The position numbers were made by a program, and so were the translations under genes. This document shows positions 41,803-49,914 of a DNA stretch of 54,643 bases, in pieces. How positions within the stretch are numbered: the stretch's first letter is position 1; each line of letters opens with the position of its first letter. Below the pieces are notes generated by a model that saw only the letters and a program-made list of their open reading frames with translations, did not search any database and was not told where the DNA came from. The stretch is from UBA4717 sp045536775 (GTDB lineage Bacteria; Bacillota; Clostridia; Oscillospirales; CAG-272), in NCBI GenBank assembly GCA_045536775.1, contig JAZSOD010000004.1:1-54643 (forward strand). Direction: 5' to 3'.

Positions 41803-42621
41803 TTATTTGTTTTTGTTCGCTTTTATCCACTCGATAGAAAGAGGCATCCAGGTAGCAGCGTGAGAGTCCTCATACTGTTTAGTTCCGTATCCGTCAGGAT
41901 GTCCGATACCATGATGTCCCTTTGGATATATATGAAGTTCAAAAGGTATTTTATAACTATCAAGTGCTTCAGCCATCAAAAGTGAGCTTTTAACAGGAAC
42001 AGCGTTATCGGCCGCAGTATGCCACAAAAATGCAGGACAAGTTTTCTCATCTACGTTTTTGTCAGACGAAAGCTTTTCCATCTCTTCCATTGTCGCATCA
42101 TCGCCGAGAAGATATTTGAACGAGCGCGTATGACCCGTTTCGGGATGTGGAGTAATAACGGGATAGCAAAGGATCATACCTGCAGGCTTGTTATATCCGT
42201 ATTCCATCGTGTCTGCGGCATCATATATCTCTTTTCTGTGCCAAATTGTTCCCATAGTGCTTGCAAGGTGACCTCCTGCAGAGAAACCGAGAACGTAAAC
42301 CTGATCGGGATCTATGTTAAATCTCTCAGCGTTATCCTTAACGTACTTTATTGCATTAGACGCATCTACCTGCGGCATAGGATATCTCATATCGGGATTA
42401 GTACCTCTTACCGAATACTTGAGTACGAATGCGTTAATACCTGCCGCAACGTAGTTAAGTGCTATCTTTTCACCCTCGTGCTGTGCAAGACCAATGTACG
42501 CGCCTCCCGGAAAAACTATTATTGCCTGTCTTGGTCCGTTAGCATTTTTTTCATCAACTACGTACGTGTCAAGATAAACATTATCGTTACCCGGTCTCAA
42601 ATAAATTTTTTCATTAAGCAT
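41803..42621 (-). CDS. Alpha/beta hydrolase (esterase/lipase-like)
   Basis: Hydrolase of 272 residues. The oxyanion-hole loop is IVFPGGAYIGL, the nucleophile elbow is VLGFSAGGHLAS with the catalytic serine, and the acid and histidine are probably in HTAADNAVPV and YPKGHHGIGH. The fold matches the acetyl-esterase type (BD-FAE-like) that often removes acetyl groups from xylan or other glycans. No signal peptide is seen, so it acts in the cytoplasm. It starts 15 bases after the GME-fold gene and shares its direction. The substrate is unknown. Confidence 0.85.
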   Translation of the reverse strand: MLNEKIYLRPGNDNVYLDTYVVDEKNANGPRQAIIVFPGGAYIGLAQHEGEKIALNYVAAGINAFVLKYSVRGTNPDMRYPMPQVDASNAIKYVKDNAERFNIDPDQVYVLGFSAGGHLASTMGTIWHRKEIYDAADTMEYGYNKPAGMILCYPVITPHPETGHTRSFKYLLGDDATMEEMEKLSSDKNVDEKTCPAFLWHTAADNAVPVKSSLLMAEALDSYKIPFELHIYPKGHHGIGHPDGYGTKQYEDSHAATWMPLSIEWIKANKNK

Positions 42622-42636
42622 AATTTTACTCCTATA

Positions 42637-43344
42637 TTAAATTGCGACCGCGCCGCCGATATCAATAAGCGGATGAGAGTCACAGAATTTGACTTTGACG
42701 TTCTTGCTGTTGCAAAAATCTACTATCTTGTCACAGTCACTGTGTGCTTTCAAATCACCGAAAAAATAAACGACTCTATTAACGCTGTCATAAAACGATG
42801 CGCCCCCTATAAAACCGTAATCATAGCCCTCAAGCTTGATCCCACCGGGTGTTATAAGCAAAACGTCTATACCGTTTCTTTTTGCCGCTTCTGTAATTCC
42901 CTTGTCTGCGGTTATAAGACTGTCGTTCCCGATCGGCAAAGATGAACATTTTGCATATCCCTGATTAACGTTAATTATGCCTATACCTTTATCGAGACAA
43001 ACTTTTTTTACGGTAGGATCCAAAAATTCATAGTTAGCAAAGAGACTCTTCCCCATATACAGCGCGTTAAGATTAACGTCGCCCGGGTATTTATCCGTAT
43101 GATTCTTTTCTGAAAAAGCAATAATTATATCAGACGGGATAGTAGACGCGATTTTTTCGTATAATTCGCGAGTCAGTATCAGGGTGTCGTCTATAAAAAG
43201 CATCTGGACGTCAGCGTGAGTTGCAATTGGTTGAGGGAGAGACGGATTCGGTCCGATGTTTACGAGCTTCTCGGATAATTTCGCAAAAAAATCATAAACA
43301 CCTGAACTCGCAAGCTCGGAGAAATATATATTTTTATAGGTCAT
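42637..43344 (-). CDS. DUF6873-like GME-fold protein, unknown function
   Basis: Protein of 235 residues. The layout resembles the DUF6873 family, a guanidine-modifying-enzyme-like fold, from memory only. Features seen: DVQMLFIDDTLILT, VNVNQGYAKCSSLPIGNDSL, ITADKGITEAAKRNGIDV, FIGGASFYDS and CDSHPLIDIGGAVAI. Catalytic Cys/His/Asp residues of true GME enzymes cannot be placed with confidence. The ATG at 43344 has GAGG 5 bases upstream; a GTG two codons earlier is less likely. It is followed by the esterase-like gene. Confidence 0.65.
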   Translation of the reverse strand: MTYKNIYFSELASSGVYDFFAKLSEKLVNIGPNPSLPQPIATHADVQMLFIDDTLILTRELYEKIASTIPSDIIIAFSEKNHTDKYPGDVNLNALYMGKSLFANYEFLDPTVKKVCLDKGIGIINVNQGYAKCSSLPIGNDSLITADKGITEAAKRNGIDVLLITPGGIKLEGYDYGFIGGASFYDSVNRVVYFFGDLKAHSDCDKIVDFCNSKNVKVKFCDSHPLIDIGGAVAI

Positions 43345-43360
43345 ATACACCTCAACTATG

Positions 43361-43385
43361 AAAAAAGACTGTCATGCGACAGTCT
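43361..43385 (-). terminator. Terminator of rpmB
   Basis: On the minus strand GACTGTC-GCAT-GACAGTC is followed by TTTTTT. Confidence 0.87.
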
Positions 43386-43400
43386 AATTTACATAAATAT

Positions 43401-43589
43401 TCAGACAGCTCTTGTAACCTTACCTGAACGAAGGCAACGAGAACATACGTGAACAGTCTTATTAGTACCGTCAACCACTGCCTTAACTTTTCTGATATTG
43501 GGCTTCCAGGTTCTGTTTGTCTTACGGTTAGAGTGAGAAACATTCAGACCGAAAACTACGCCCTTTCCGCAGATATCGCACTTTGCCAT
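43401..43589 (-). CDS. rpmB: Ribosomal protein L28 (zinc-binding type)
   Basis: Large-subunit protein of 62 residues. It has the four-cysteine zinc pattern: CDIC near the start and CSRC near the end. This marks the zinc-containing form and not the zinc-free paralogue made under zinc limitation. NRTWKPNIRKVKAVVDG is typical. The ATG at 43589 has GGAGG 8 bases upstream; the in-frame GTG three codons earlier is not used. Its own promoter and terminator make it monocistronic. Confidence 0.96.
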   Translation of the reverse strand: MAKCDICGKGVVFGLNVSHSNRKTNRTWKPNIRKVKAVVDGTNKTVHVCSRCLRSGKVTRAV

Positions 43590-43649
43590 TACGGACACCT
43601 CCTGTTTATAACTTCGCTGAGAAGTACAAATTCAAAACTAACATTAGGT

Positions 43650-43678
43650 ATTATAGCACATCTTTTTGACAAATGCAA
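43650..43678 (-). promoter_or_regulatory. Sigma-A promoter for rpmB
   Basis: TTGCAT (43678-43673) and TATAAT (43655-43650) on the minus strand are separated by 17 bases. Confidence 0.78.
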
Positions 43679-43744
43679 TAGTTTAATTAAAAAAATTTAC
43701 TTAAAATTTATACGATTGTTACCTGCTAAATTTATACAAAACTG

Positions 43745-43773
43745 TTGAAATTTATCAGCATTTGTAGTAAAAT
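43745..43773 (+). promoter_or_regulatory. Sigma-A promoter for pgi
   Basis: TTGAAA (43745-43750) and TAAAAT (43768-43773) are separated by 17 bases and lie 55 bases before the ATG. Confidence 0.6.
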
Positions 43774-43828
43774 ATATTATGTAATTTTATACTTAACTAT
43801 ACCGACAATGTTCGGAACGGAGGTTAAT

Positions 43829-45166
43829 ATGTCAGTTAAGCTTATTGACAAATATGCAAAATCATTTATCGGTGCTGATGAATTTGATGGCATTGTAAAA
43901 CAAGCGGTACTCGCCGATCAAGAAGTCAAGAACAAAACGGGTCTCGGCGCAGACTTTCTCGGCTGGGTAGATCTTCCCGTAAATTATGACAAGGAAGAAT
44001 TTGCAAGAATTAAGGTTGCTGCAGAAAAGATCAAGAAGTCCTGCGATATACTCGTTGTAATAGGCATCGGCGGCTCTTACCTCGGCGCACGCGCTGCTAT
44101 AGAGCTTATCAAGTCTCCCGTATACAATTCTCTTAAAAAGGATACACCCGATATTTACTTTACAGGAAACAATATTTCCTCAAGCGCACTCGCCGAGCTT
44201 CTCTCTATATGTGAGGGTAAGGATATCTGCGTAAACGTTATTTCAAAATCAGGCACCACAACAGAACCTGCGGTTGCATTCAGAATTTTCAGAGATCTTC
44301 TCGTTGAAAAGTACGGCGAGGACGGTGCAAGAGAAAGAATATTCGCAACAACGGACAAGGCAAAGGGTACACTTAAAAAGTTCTCTGACGAGAAAGGCTA
44401 CGAAACATTTGTTGTTCCGGATGACGTTGGCGGACGCTTCTCTGTTCTTACTGCCGTAGGACTCCTTCCTATCGCTTGTGCGGGTTGTGACATCGATGCT
44501 ATTATGGCGGGCGCTGCAAAGGCGCGCGAACTCTATCTCAACAAGTCCTTTGAAGAAAACGATTGCCTTAAATATGCGGCTATCAGAAACATTTTCTACA
44601 GAAAAGGCTTCTCTGCCGAGATACTCGTTTCTTACGAGCACTCTATGCTTATGATGAACGAATGGTGGAAGCAGCTCTTCGGCGAAAGCGAGGGCAAGGA
44701 TCACAAGGGCCTCTATCCTTCATCTGTTATCTTCTCAACAGATCTCCACTCGCTCGGACAGTTCATTCAGGACGGCAAGCGTATGATGTTTGAAACTGTC
44801 GTTGATATTAAAAAGTCAAATGATGACGTTATAATCCCCAATGATCCAGCCAACGTGGACGGACTCAACTTCCTTGCAGGTAAAGACCTTCATTTTGTTA
44901 ACCAAACTGCTATGAAGGCAACTCTCCTTGCACACGTTGACGGCGGCGTGCCCAATCTCGTTTTAGAGCTTTCTGACAGAAGCGAGGAGTCATTCGGACA
45001 TCTCGTATATTTCTTTGAATATGCTTGTGCTGTATCCGGATACATTCTCGGCGTAAACCCCTTTAATCAGCCCGGTGTTGAAGCATACAAAAATAATATG
45101 TATGCTCTTCTCGGAAAGCCCGGATACGAGGATAAGAAAGCTATACTCGAGGAAAGAATGAAGTAA
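43829..45166 (+). CDS. pgi: Glucose-6-phosphate isomerase
   Basis: Glycolytic enzyme of 445 residues that interconverts glucose-6-phosphate and fructose-6-phosphate. The sugar-phosphate loops are VIGIGGSYLGARAAIE and VISKSGTTTEPAVAFR. The family signature is DDVGGRFSVLTAVGLLPIA, and active-site residues lie in GESEGKDHKGLYPSS. Length is that of the short Firmicute type. The ATG at 43829 has GGAGG 5 bases upstream; an earlier start 84 bases upstream would begin at the -35 element and is rejected. Confidence 0.97.
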   Translation: MSVKLIDKYAKSFIGADEFDGIVKQAVLADQEVKNKTGLGADFLGWVDLPVNYDKEEFARIKVAAEKIKKSCDILVVIGIGGSYLGARAAIELIKSPVYNSLKKDTPDIYFTGNNISSSALAELLSICEGKDICVNVISKSGTTTEPAVAFRIFRDLLVEKYGEDGARERIFATTDKAKGTLKKFSDEKGYETFVVPDDVGGRFSVLTAVGLLPIACAGCDIDAIMAGAAKARELYLNKSFEENDCLKYAAIRNIFYRKGFSAEILVSYEHSMLMMNEWWKQLFGESEGKDHKGLYPSSVIFSTDLHSLGQFIQDGKRMMFETVVDIKKSNDDVIIPNDPANVDGLNFLAGKDLHFVNQTAMKATLLAHVDGGVPNLVLELSDRSEESFGHLVYFFEYACAVSGYILGVNPFNQPGVEAYKNNMYALLGKPGYEDKKAILEERMK

Positions 45167-45187
45167 TTTTGTTAACAAAATGTTAAC
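45166..45187. repeat. Nested palindromes with two GTTAAC copies
   Basis: ATTTTGTTAACAAAAT (45166-45181) is a perfect 16-base palindrome. GTTAAC recurs 5 bases later (45182-45187), so the two also form an inverted repeat. It lies between pgi and the next promoter and may be an operator, for example of a Rex-like repressor, but the match is loose. Confidence 0.4.
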
Positions 45188-45222
45188 TGTCAATTTTATG
45201 GTCATTTTGACATAAATAGTAC

Positions 45223-45251
45223 TTGATTTTTTCGAGAATTTAGTGTATTAT
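45223..45251 (+). promoter_or_regulatory. Sigma-A promoter for the P-loop gene
   Basis: TTGATT (45223-45228) and TATTAT (45246-45251) are separated by 17 bases. Confidence 0.62.
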
Positions 45252-45297
45252 ATATATGGGTACAGAAATTCCCAACAAATACACGGAGGTATTTAAT

Positions 45298-45705
45298 ATG
45301 ATTAAACTCGTAATTGGTGTCAAGGGCACCGGAAAAACAAAACAGCTTATCGAGCTTGTTAACAAGACTTCTACGGAAAGTAACGGTTCCGTTGTATGTA
45401 TCGAAAAAGGCACAAAGCTTACTACCGACGTTAAATATACTGCACGTCTTATCTCGGCAGAAAGCTATTATATAGATGACGCACAGTCTCTTTACGGTTT
45501 TATCGCAGGTATATCAGCAAGTGACCATGACCTCACAGATCTGTTTATAGACTCTGCTCTTAAAATTTGTAAAAACGACGTTGAAGCTTTTGACAAATTC
45601 CTTGACGAGATTAACATGCTTTCCGAAAAGATTGGCTTCGAATGCTTCATTACCTCCTCGCTTCCCGATGAAGAAGCAACCGATACAATGAAAAAGTACT
45701 TATAA
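45298..45705 (+). CDS. Small P-loop protein of unknown function
   Basis: Protein of 135 residues with a Walker A loop right at the start, LVIGVKGTGKTKQLIELVNK. A Walker B is not clear; the LFIDSALKI and KFLDEINML segments are candidates. Such short P-loop proteins occur in clostridia and are often loosely named as PilT-like, but no function is established. GGAGG lies 7-8 bases before the ATG at 45298; an in-frame ATG 42 bases earlier is too close to the promoter and is rejected. It is monocistronic with a strong terminator. Confidence 0.78.
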   Translation: MIKLVIGVKGTGKTKQLIELVNKTSTESNGSVVCIEKGTKLTTDVKYTARLISAESYYIDDAQSLYGFIAGISASDHDLTDLFIDSALKICKNDVEAFDKFLDEINMLSEKIGFECFITSSLPDEEATDTMKKYL

Positions 45706-45707
45706 TA

Positions 45708-45739
45708 GAAAGAAGGCGCCGCAAACGGCGCCTTCTTTC
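45708..45739 (+). terminator. Terminator after the P-loop gene
   Basis: A perfect 14-bp stem with core AGAAGGCGCCG, a CAAA loop and a T-rich 3' arm (CTTCTTTC). Confidence 0.85.
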
Positions 45740-45767
45740 ACCTTCAATCATATTCCGGCATAGTATG
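45740..45767 (+). promoter_or_regulatory. Near-sigma-K promoter candidate for the Cys-rich gene
   Basis: AC (45740-45741), 17 bases and CATAGTATG (45759-45767) match AC-N17-CATAnnnTA except for the last base. The 5' leader then has a GAGAGT/ACTCTC and a CCGAC/GTCGG hairpin before the ribosome site. Confidence 0.3.
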
Positions 45768-45828
45768 GTATAGAGAGTTATATACTCTCGACCGACTGTG
45801 TCGGAATTTTTATATGGAGGATATCCCC

Positions 45829-46713
45829 ATGGCAGATAACAGAAACGGATGCTCCTGCGGCAGAACCGGCTTGTCAACTACATCGAGCGGATCTGTCATA
45901 ATAGATACGAGTCGCGTATTTGACGCTTGCCGTGACCGTGATTGCTTCGAAGACGTAGTGGTTTACGTTTCAAATGATGGTCAAGAGCTTATAGATAGAA
46001 CGTCTAACGTCAAGGTTTCTCGCGCTTGCATTCTCTGGAGCAACATTTCTGTTGAACCCGTTCAGTTCAACAGAGGATTTTATCAGGTAACTGTACGCTT
46101 ATACGTAAAGCTTGAGCTTGAAGCTTGTGTATGTACGGGCAGACCCAGCAAATTTGAAGGAATTGCCGTAGTAGAAAAGTCAGTCATTCTTTACGGCGGT
46201 GAAGGTAACGTAAACATATTCAAGAGCACACCCGGCATTAACGGCTTCTGCTCTGCTCCCAATCTTTGCGAAGCAGGAAGCAATCTTCCTTCGGCTACCG
46301 TTGAGGTGGTTGATCCTGTCATTCTCAACGTTAGAGTAAGCGACCCCGCATGTGAGTGCAGATGCTTCAGATGCTGTTCTTGTGAAGAAATACCCGACTG
46401 TGTAGTATCTTCGGTAAACGGTGGACTTTGCGGATGCAACAACGATACCAGAAGACTCCTCGTCAGCCTCGGTTTCTTCTCGGTTATACGCATTGAGCGT
46501 CCCGAGCAGTTCCTTATAAATGCTACTGAATACAGCGTCCCCGAAAAAGAATGCTTCTCTACCACCGACGATGACACAAATCCTTGTGAGGTTTTCAAAA
46601 CAATGGACTTCCCGATAAGAGAATTTCAACCCAAAAGCTTGAGCTTCTCTGACCTTACAAGCAGATCATGCGATAACAACGACAGAACAGGCGGCTGCGG
46701 TTGTTCTAAATAA
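45829..46713 (+). CDS. Cysteine-rich protein of unknown function
   Basis: Protein of 294 residues with about 20 cysteines. Cysteine clusters sit at the N-terminus (GCSCGRTG), in the middle (CECRCFRCCSCEE) and at the C-terminus (TGGCGCSK). Conserved-looking blocks are DTSRVFDACRDRDCFEDVVV, FNRGFYQVTVRLYVKLE and VVEKSVILYGGEGNVNIFKS. I recall unnamed clostridial proteins with this pattern. The cysteine content and the near-sigma-K site suggest a spore coat or exosporium role, but this is inference. The ATG at 45829 has GGAGG 8 bases upstream; the ATG five codons earlier overlaps that site. Confidence 0.75.
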   Translation: MADNRNGCSCGRTGLSTTSSGSVIIDTSRVFDACRDRDCFEDVVVYVSNDGQELIDRTSNVKVSRACILWSNISVEPVQFNRGFYQVTVRLYVKLELEACVCTGRPSKFEGIAVVEKSVILYGGEGNVNIFKSTPGINGFCSAPNLCEAGSNLPSATVEVVDPVILNVRVSDPACECRCFRCCSCEEIPDCVVSSVNGGLCGCNNDTRRLLVSLGFFSVIRIERPEQFLINATEYSVPEKECFSTTDDDTNPCEVFKTMDFPIREFQPKSLSFSDLTSRSCDNNDRTGGCGCSK

Positions 46714-46719
46714 CAATAT

Positions 46720-46744
46720 GGGCTTACAGAATATCTGTAAGCCC
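46720..46744. terminator. Terminator between the Cys-rich gene and mutS2
   Basis: A perfect 11-bp stem GGGCTTACAGA / TCTGTAAGCCC with an ATA loop, T-rich on the plus side. Confidence 0.75.
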
Positions 46745-46749
46745 TCTAA

Positions 46750-49134
46750 TTATTTCAGCTCTACAACTGTAACGCCAAGATCGCCTTCGCCGTATTTACC
46801 GAGTCTGAAGCTTTTTACGCGCGAGTCGGATTTCAGAAAATTCCAAACTGCAGTTCTGAGAGCACCCGTGCCTTTACCGTGAATAATTCTGACTACGTGA
46901 ATGCCAGCGATCTTTGCCTCGTCAAAATACTTATCTATCATAAAGCAACCGTCATCACCAAGCTGACCTCTTATGTCAAGCTCGTCTGTAAAATCGCTTC
47001 TGACTGAGGTATGATATTTAGAATAAGCCGCTACCTTTTTAGTCTGCTTACTCTCTCCCTTTGATTCCTCAAGCATAAGATTTGAAATTTTTGTTCTGAA
47101 GGTAATAATACCTGCCTTGACCGTAACCTTGTTGTCACGCTCGGATATCTCAATAACGGTTCCCTGCTTATTAATGTCAACAACAAGTACTAAATCTCCA
47201 ACCTTGAGTGGACGAGGGAGGACGTAACCGTCAAGCTTTCTCTCTGTAACAGGATCTACCTTATCACCTGCTTCACGAAGCTTTTTGCGTATTTGCGAAC
47301 GCGCACCCTCAAGCTTTTCGGCAAGTTTTTCGCTTTCTCTCGCTTTTTTTACTTCCTCAAGCTGACCGAGTATAAAATCACTCGTTGCACGTGCGCTTCT
47401 TATTATTCCGGCAGCTTGAGTCTGTGCCTTTTGAAGCTGCTTTTCAGCCTGCTCAAGCTTAACTTTTAACTCGGCTTCCTTTTGACGAGTCTGCTCTTCG
47501 AGCTCAAGTCTGATTCTTTCGGCATCAGTGCGATTCTTATCAAGTTCAAGCCTGGTTTCTTCAAGCTTACCGATCACGTCCTCAAACCGTTTGTTTTCAC
47601 GGGATACGAGAGTTGCAGCGCGTTCGATTATTTCACCGGATATTCCGAGTTTTTTTGATATAGCAAATGCGTTTGATTTACCGGGAGTACCAATGATAAG
47701 CCTGTATGTAGGCTTTAAGGTATTTACGTCAAATTCACAGGAAGCATTACATACACCGTCCTCTTCAAGCGCATAGGTCTTAAGCTCGGCATAATGTGTG
47801 GTAGCGGCACATAATGCACCTCTTTTTCTGACGTGTTCAAGTATTGATACCGCAAGTGCTGCTCCCTCTACAGGATCTGTTCCTGCACCAAGCTCGTCAA
47901 ACAGTACGAGTGACTTACCGTTAACTTTTTCGGTAATATCGACAATATTCACCATGTGTGACGAGAAGGTGGAGAGAGACTGCTCGATGCTCTGTTCATC
48001 ACCAATGTCAGCATAGATACTATCAAATACGCACGTCTCCGAGCCTTCCTTGCATGGCAAATGAAGTCCTGACTGCGCCATAAGCGAAAACAGCCCCAGG
48101 GTCTTAAGTGTAACGGTTTTACCACCCGTGTTTGGTCCGGTTATAACGAGCGTATCAAAGCTGCCGCCGAGGTTTACGTCTATCGGCACAACCTTTTCCG
48201 ATGAAATCAATGGATGACGAGCTTTGATGAAATTTATTGTTTTGTTTTCATTAATTAACGGCTCTGTTGCATCAAGCTTGTATGAAAGCTCACTTTTGGC
48301 AAATATAAACGCAAGCAAGTTAATATTATCATAATTAAGAGCAAGGGTATCTGAAATTGAGGCACACATTGCAGAAAGAGACGCAAGTATTCTTTCTATT
48401 TCTTTTTCCTCTCTTGTTTGAAGTACTTTAATTTCATTGTTTGCTTCAACGACAGAAATGGGCTCAATAAAAAGAGTCGCACCCGATGACGAGGTGTCAT
48501 GGACGAGTCCTTTGATTTCGGACTTGTGCTCGACCTTTACGGGAATTACAAAACGACCGTTTCGAGTGGTTATTATATTTTCCTGCAAATACTTGGAACG
48601 CGGTCCTGTAATAAAGGACTGAAGATTTTCTCTGACCTTATTGTTTGCAACACGAATCTTGCGTCTGATATCAGAAAGCTCGGGACTTGCATCATCAGCT
48701 ATTTCTTCTTCAGATATAATTGCTTTGGTAATCCTGTCCTCGGATTTTTTATCAGTAATAAGACGCGCAAAAATTACAGAAAGAGTCCCTGCAGGTGCGT
48801 TCGACGATTCTGAATACTCAATAAGTGCTCTTGCGGAACGAAGCAGACCAGCAACGTCAAGTAGCTCGCGCATAGATAGAGTTGCGCCCTTTCCTGCTCG
48901 CTCAAGCGCATCACCTATATCGTGCACAGAGGAAAAAGACGGCACTCCTTTAGTTGCGGACATACGCTTAGCATCGCTCGTCTGAGTCTGCAAAAGCTTT
49001 ATCTTATCAACTCTTGTTTCGGGGACAAGCTTCCGTGCAAGCTCTTTTGCACCCTCGGTCAAAGCTATAGACACGAGCATATCACGTACTTTATTAAATT
49101 CAAGTGTATTAATGGATTTATCAAATCCGGACAT
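46750..49134 (-). CDS. mutS2: MutS2 family ATPase/nuclease
   Basis: Protein of 794 residues. MutS2 acts in suppression of recombination and, in Bacillus, in rescue of collided ribosomes. It has the helical lever region (about 1-290), Walker A GPNTGGKTVTLKTLG, Walker B VLFDELGAGTDPVEGAAL, a long coiled coil (about 510-610), a KOW-like segment (KVGDLVLVVDINKQGTVIEI) and the C-terminal Smr nuclease domain with LDIRGQ and HGKGTGALR. It lacks the MutS mismatch-recognition domain. GGAGG precedes the ATG. It follows recO after 15 bases. Confidence 0.95.
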   Translation of the reverse strand: MSGFDKSINTLEFNKVRDMLVSIALTEGAKELARKLVPETRVDKIKLLQTQTSDAKRMSATKGVPSFSSVHDIGDALERAGKGATLSMRELLDVAGLLRSARALIEYSESSNAPAGTLSVIFARLITDKKSEDRITKAIISEEEIADDASPELSDIRRKIRVANNKVRENLQSFITGPRSKYLQENIITTRNGRFVIPVKVEHKSEIKGLVHDTSSSGATLFIEPISVVEANNEIKVLQTREEKEIERILASLSAMCASISDTLALNYDNINLLAFIFAKSELSYKLDATEPLINENKTINFIKARHPLISSEKVVPIDVNLGGSFDTLVITGPNTGGKTVTLKTLGLFSLMAQSGLHLPCKEGSETCVFDSIYADIGDEQSIEQSLSTFSSHMVNIVDITEKVNGKSLVLFDELGAGTDPVEGAALAVSILEHVRKRGALCAATTHYAELKTYALEEDGVCNASCEFDVNTLKPTYRLIIGTPGKSNAFAISKKLGISGEIIERAATLVSRENKRFEDVIGKLEETRLELDKNRTDAERIRLELEEQTRQKEAELKVKLEQAEKQLQKAQTQAAGIIRSARATSDFILGQLEEVKKARESEKLAEKLEGARSQIRKKLREAGDKVDPVTERKLDGYVLPRPLKVGDLVLVVDINKQGTVIEISERDNKVTVKAGIITFRTKISNLMLEESKGESKQTKKVAAYSKYHTSVRSDFTDELDIRGQLGDDGCFMIDKYFDEAKIAGIHVVRIIHGKGTGALRTAVWNFLKSDSRVKSFRLGKYGEGDLGVTVVELK

Positions 49135-49149
49135 TTTATCCTCCGATAG

Positions 49150-49914
49150 TCATTCAGTCAACGTTTTATAAAGCTTCAAAGCAGAAAATGCTTTTTCAAT
49201 ATGGGCGGATAGGTATTTTTCGCAAAGCTCCGAAAAACACTCAAGCTCTCTGCCCTCAAGAGTAAATCCGAACATCTTTTTGATGTCGGAAAAAATCACG
49301 TATCGCATAGCGGATATAACAGACGGTGTAAGCGGTATCAGCACCTCATAATCGTTAACGGCCGTTTTATCCTTACACTTTGAGCAAACTGCATTTCCAT
49401 CGTATATTCTCATATAAGAATTAATTTCCGAAAGGTTTTTATTACAGCTCAAGCAGCCTATAACAGATGGTGTAAAACCGATAATAGAGGCGCATTTAAG
49501 TTCAAAAACAGATTTAATTATCTCTATTGGCTTTAATGAATTCGCAAGAGCGTACAGAGAGTTTAAGGTGAGTGACAAAAGTTCGGCACTGTCATCAGAC
49601 TCGTTTGAAACAAAGTCGGCAACGCTTACTATATACGAGCCAAGTGCAAGTGACTTAACGTCCGAGCTGATCTTGAAAAAGCTCGTCTTAAGTTCGGCTT
49701 CCTTAAGCGTATATGCGCCGGACTTTTCACTTAAAGTAAAGGCAGAATACGAAAACGGCTTGATAGGTGCAAAATTCTTGCTTTTTATTCCGTTTGCGCC
49801 GTATGCAACTACTGATATTTTACCGAGCTTATCCGTAAGTAACTTTATATATTTCTTGTTATCGTTCAGATTTGTTTCGCCGAGAACAAGACCGTTTATA
49901 TCAATACTTCCCAT
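49150..49914 (-). CDS. recO: DNA repair protein RecO
   Basis: Recombination mediator of 254 residues that helps RecA load on SSB-coated DNA. The N-terminal OB fold opens with GLVLGETNLNDNKKYIKLLT. The zinc-finger pairs CLSC (about 172-175) and CSKC (about 197-200) are intact. The ATG at 49914 overlaps the era stop as TAATG; earlier in-frame starts lie inside era. Order era-recO is conserved in Firmicutes. Confidence 0.93.
   Translation of the reverse strand: MGSIDINGLVLGETNLNDNKKYIKLLTDKLGKISVVAYGANGIKSKNFAPIKPFSYSAFTLSEKSGAYTLKEAELKTSFFKISSDVKSLALGSYIVSVADFVSNESDDSAELLSLTLNSLYALANSLKPIEIIKSVFELKCASIIGFTPSVIGCLSCNKNLSEINSYMRIYDGNAVCSKCKDKTAVNDYEVLIPLTPSVISAMRYVIFSDIKKMFGFTLEGRELECFSELCEKYLSAHIEKAFSALKLYKTLTE

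Noticed and set aside
42019..42945. A 308-codon plus-strand frame across two genes
   Set aside because: It is antisense to the esterase and GME-fold genes and has no recognisable domain or ribosome site.
45166..45187. A firm call of a Rex operator
   Set aside because: GTTAAC half-sites are present, but the TTGTTAA-N4-TTAACAA arrangement is not.
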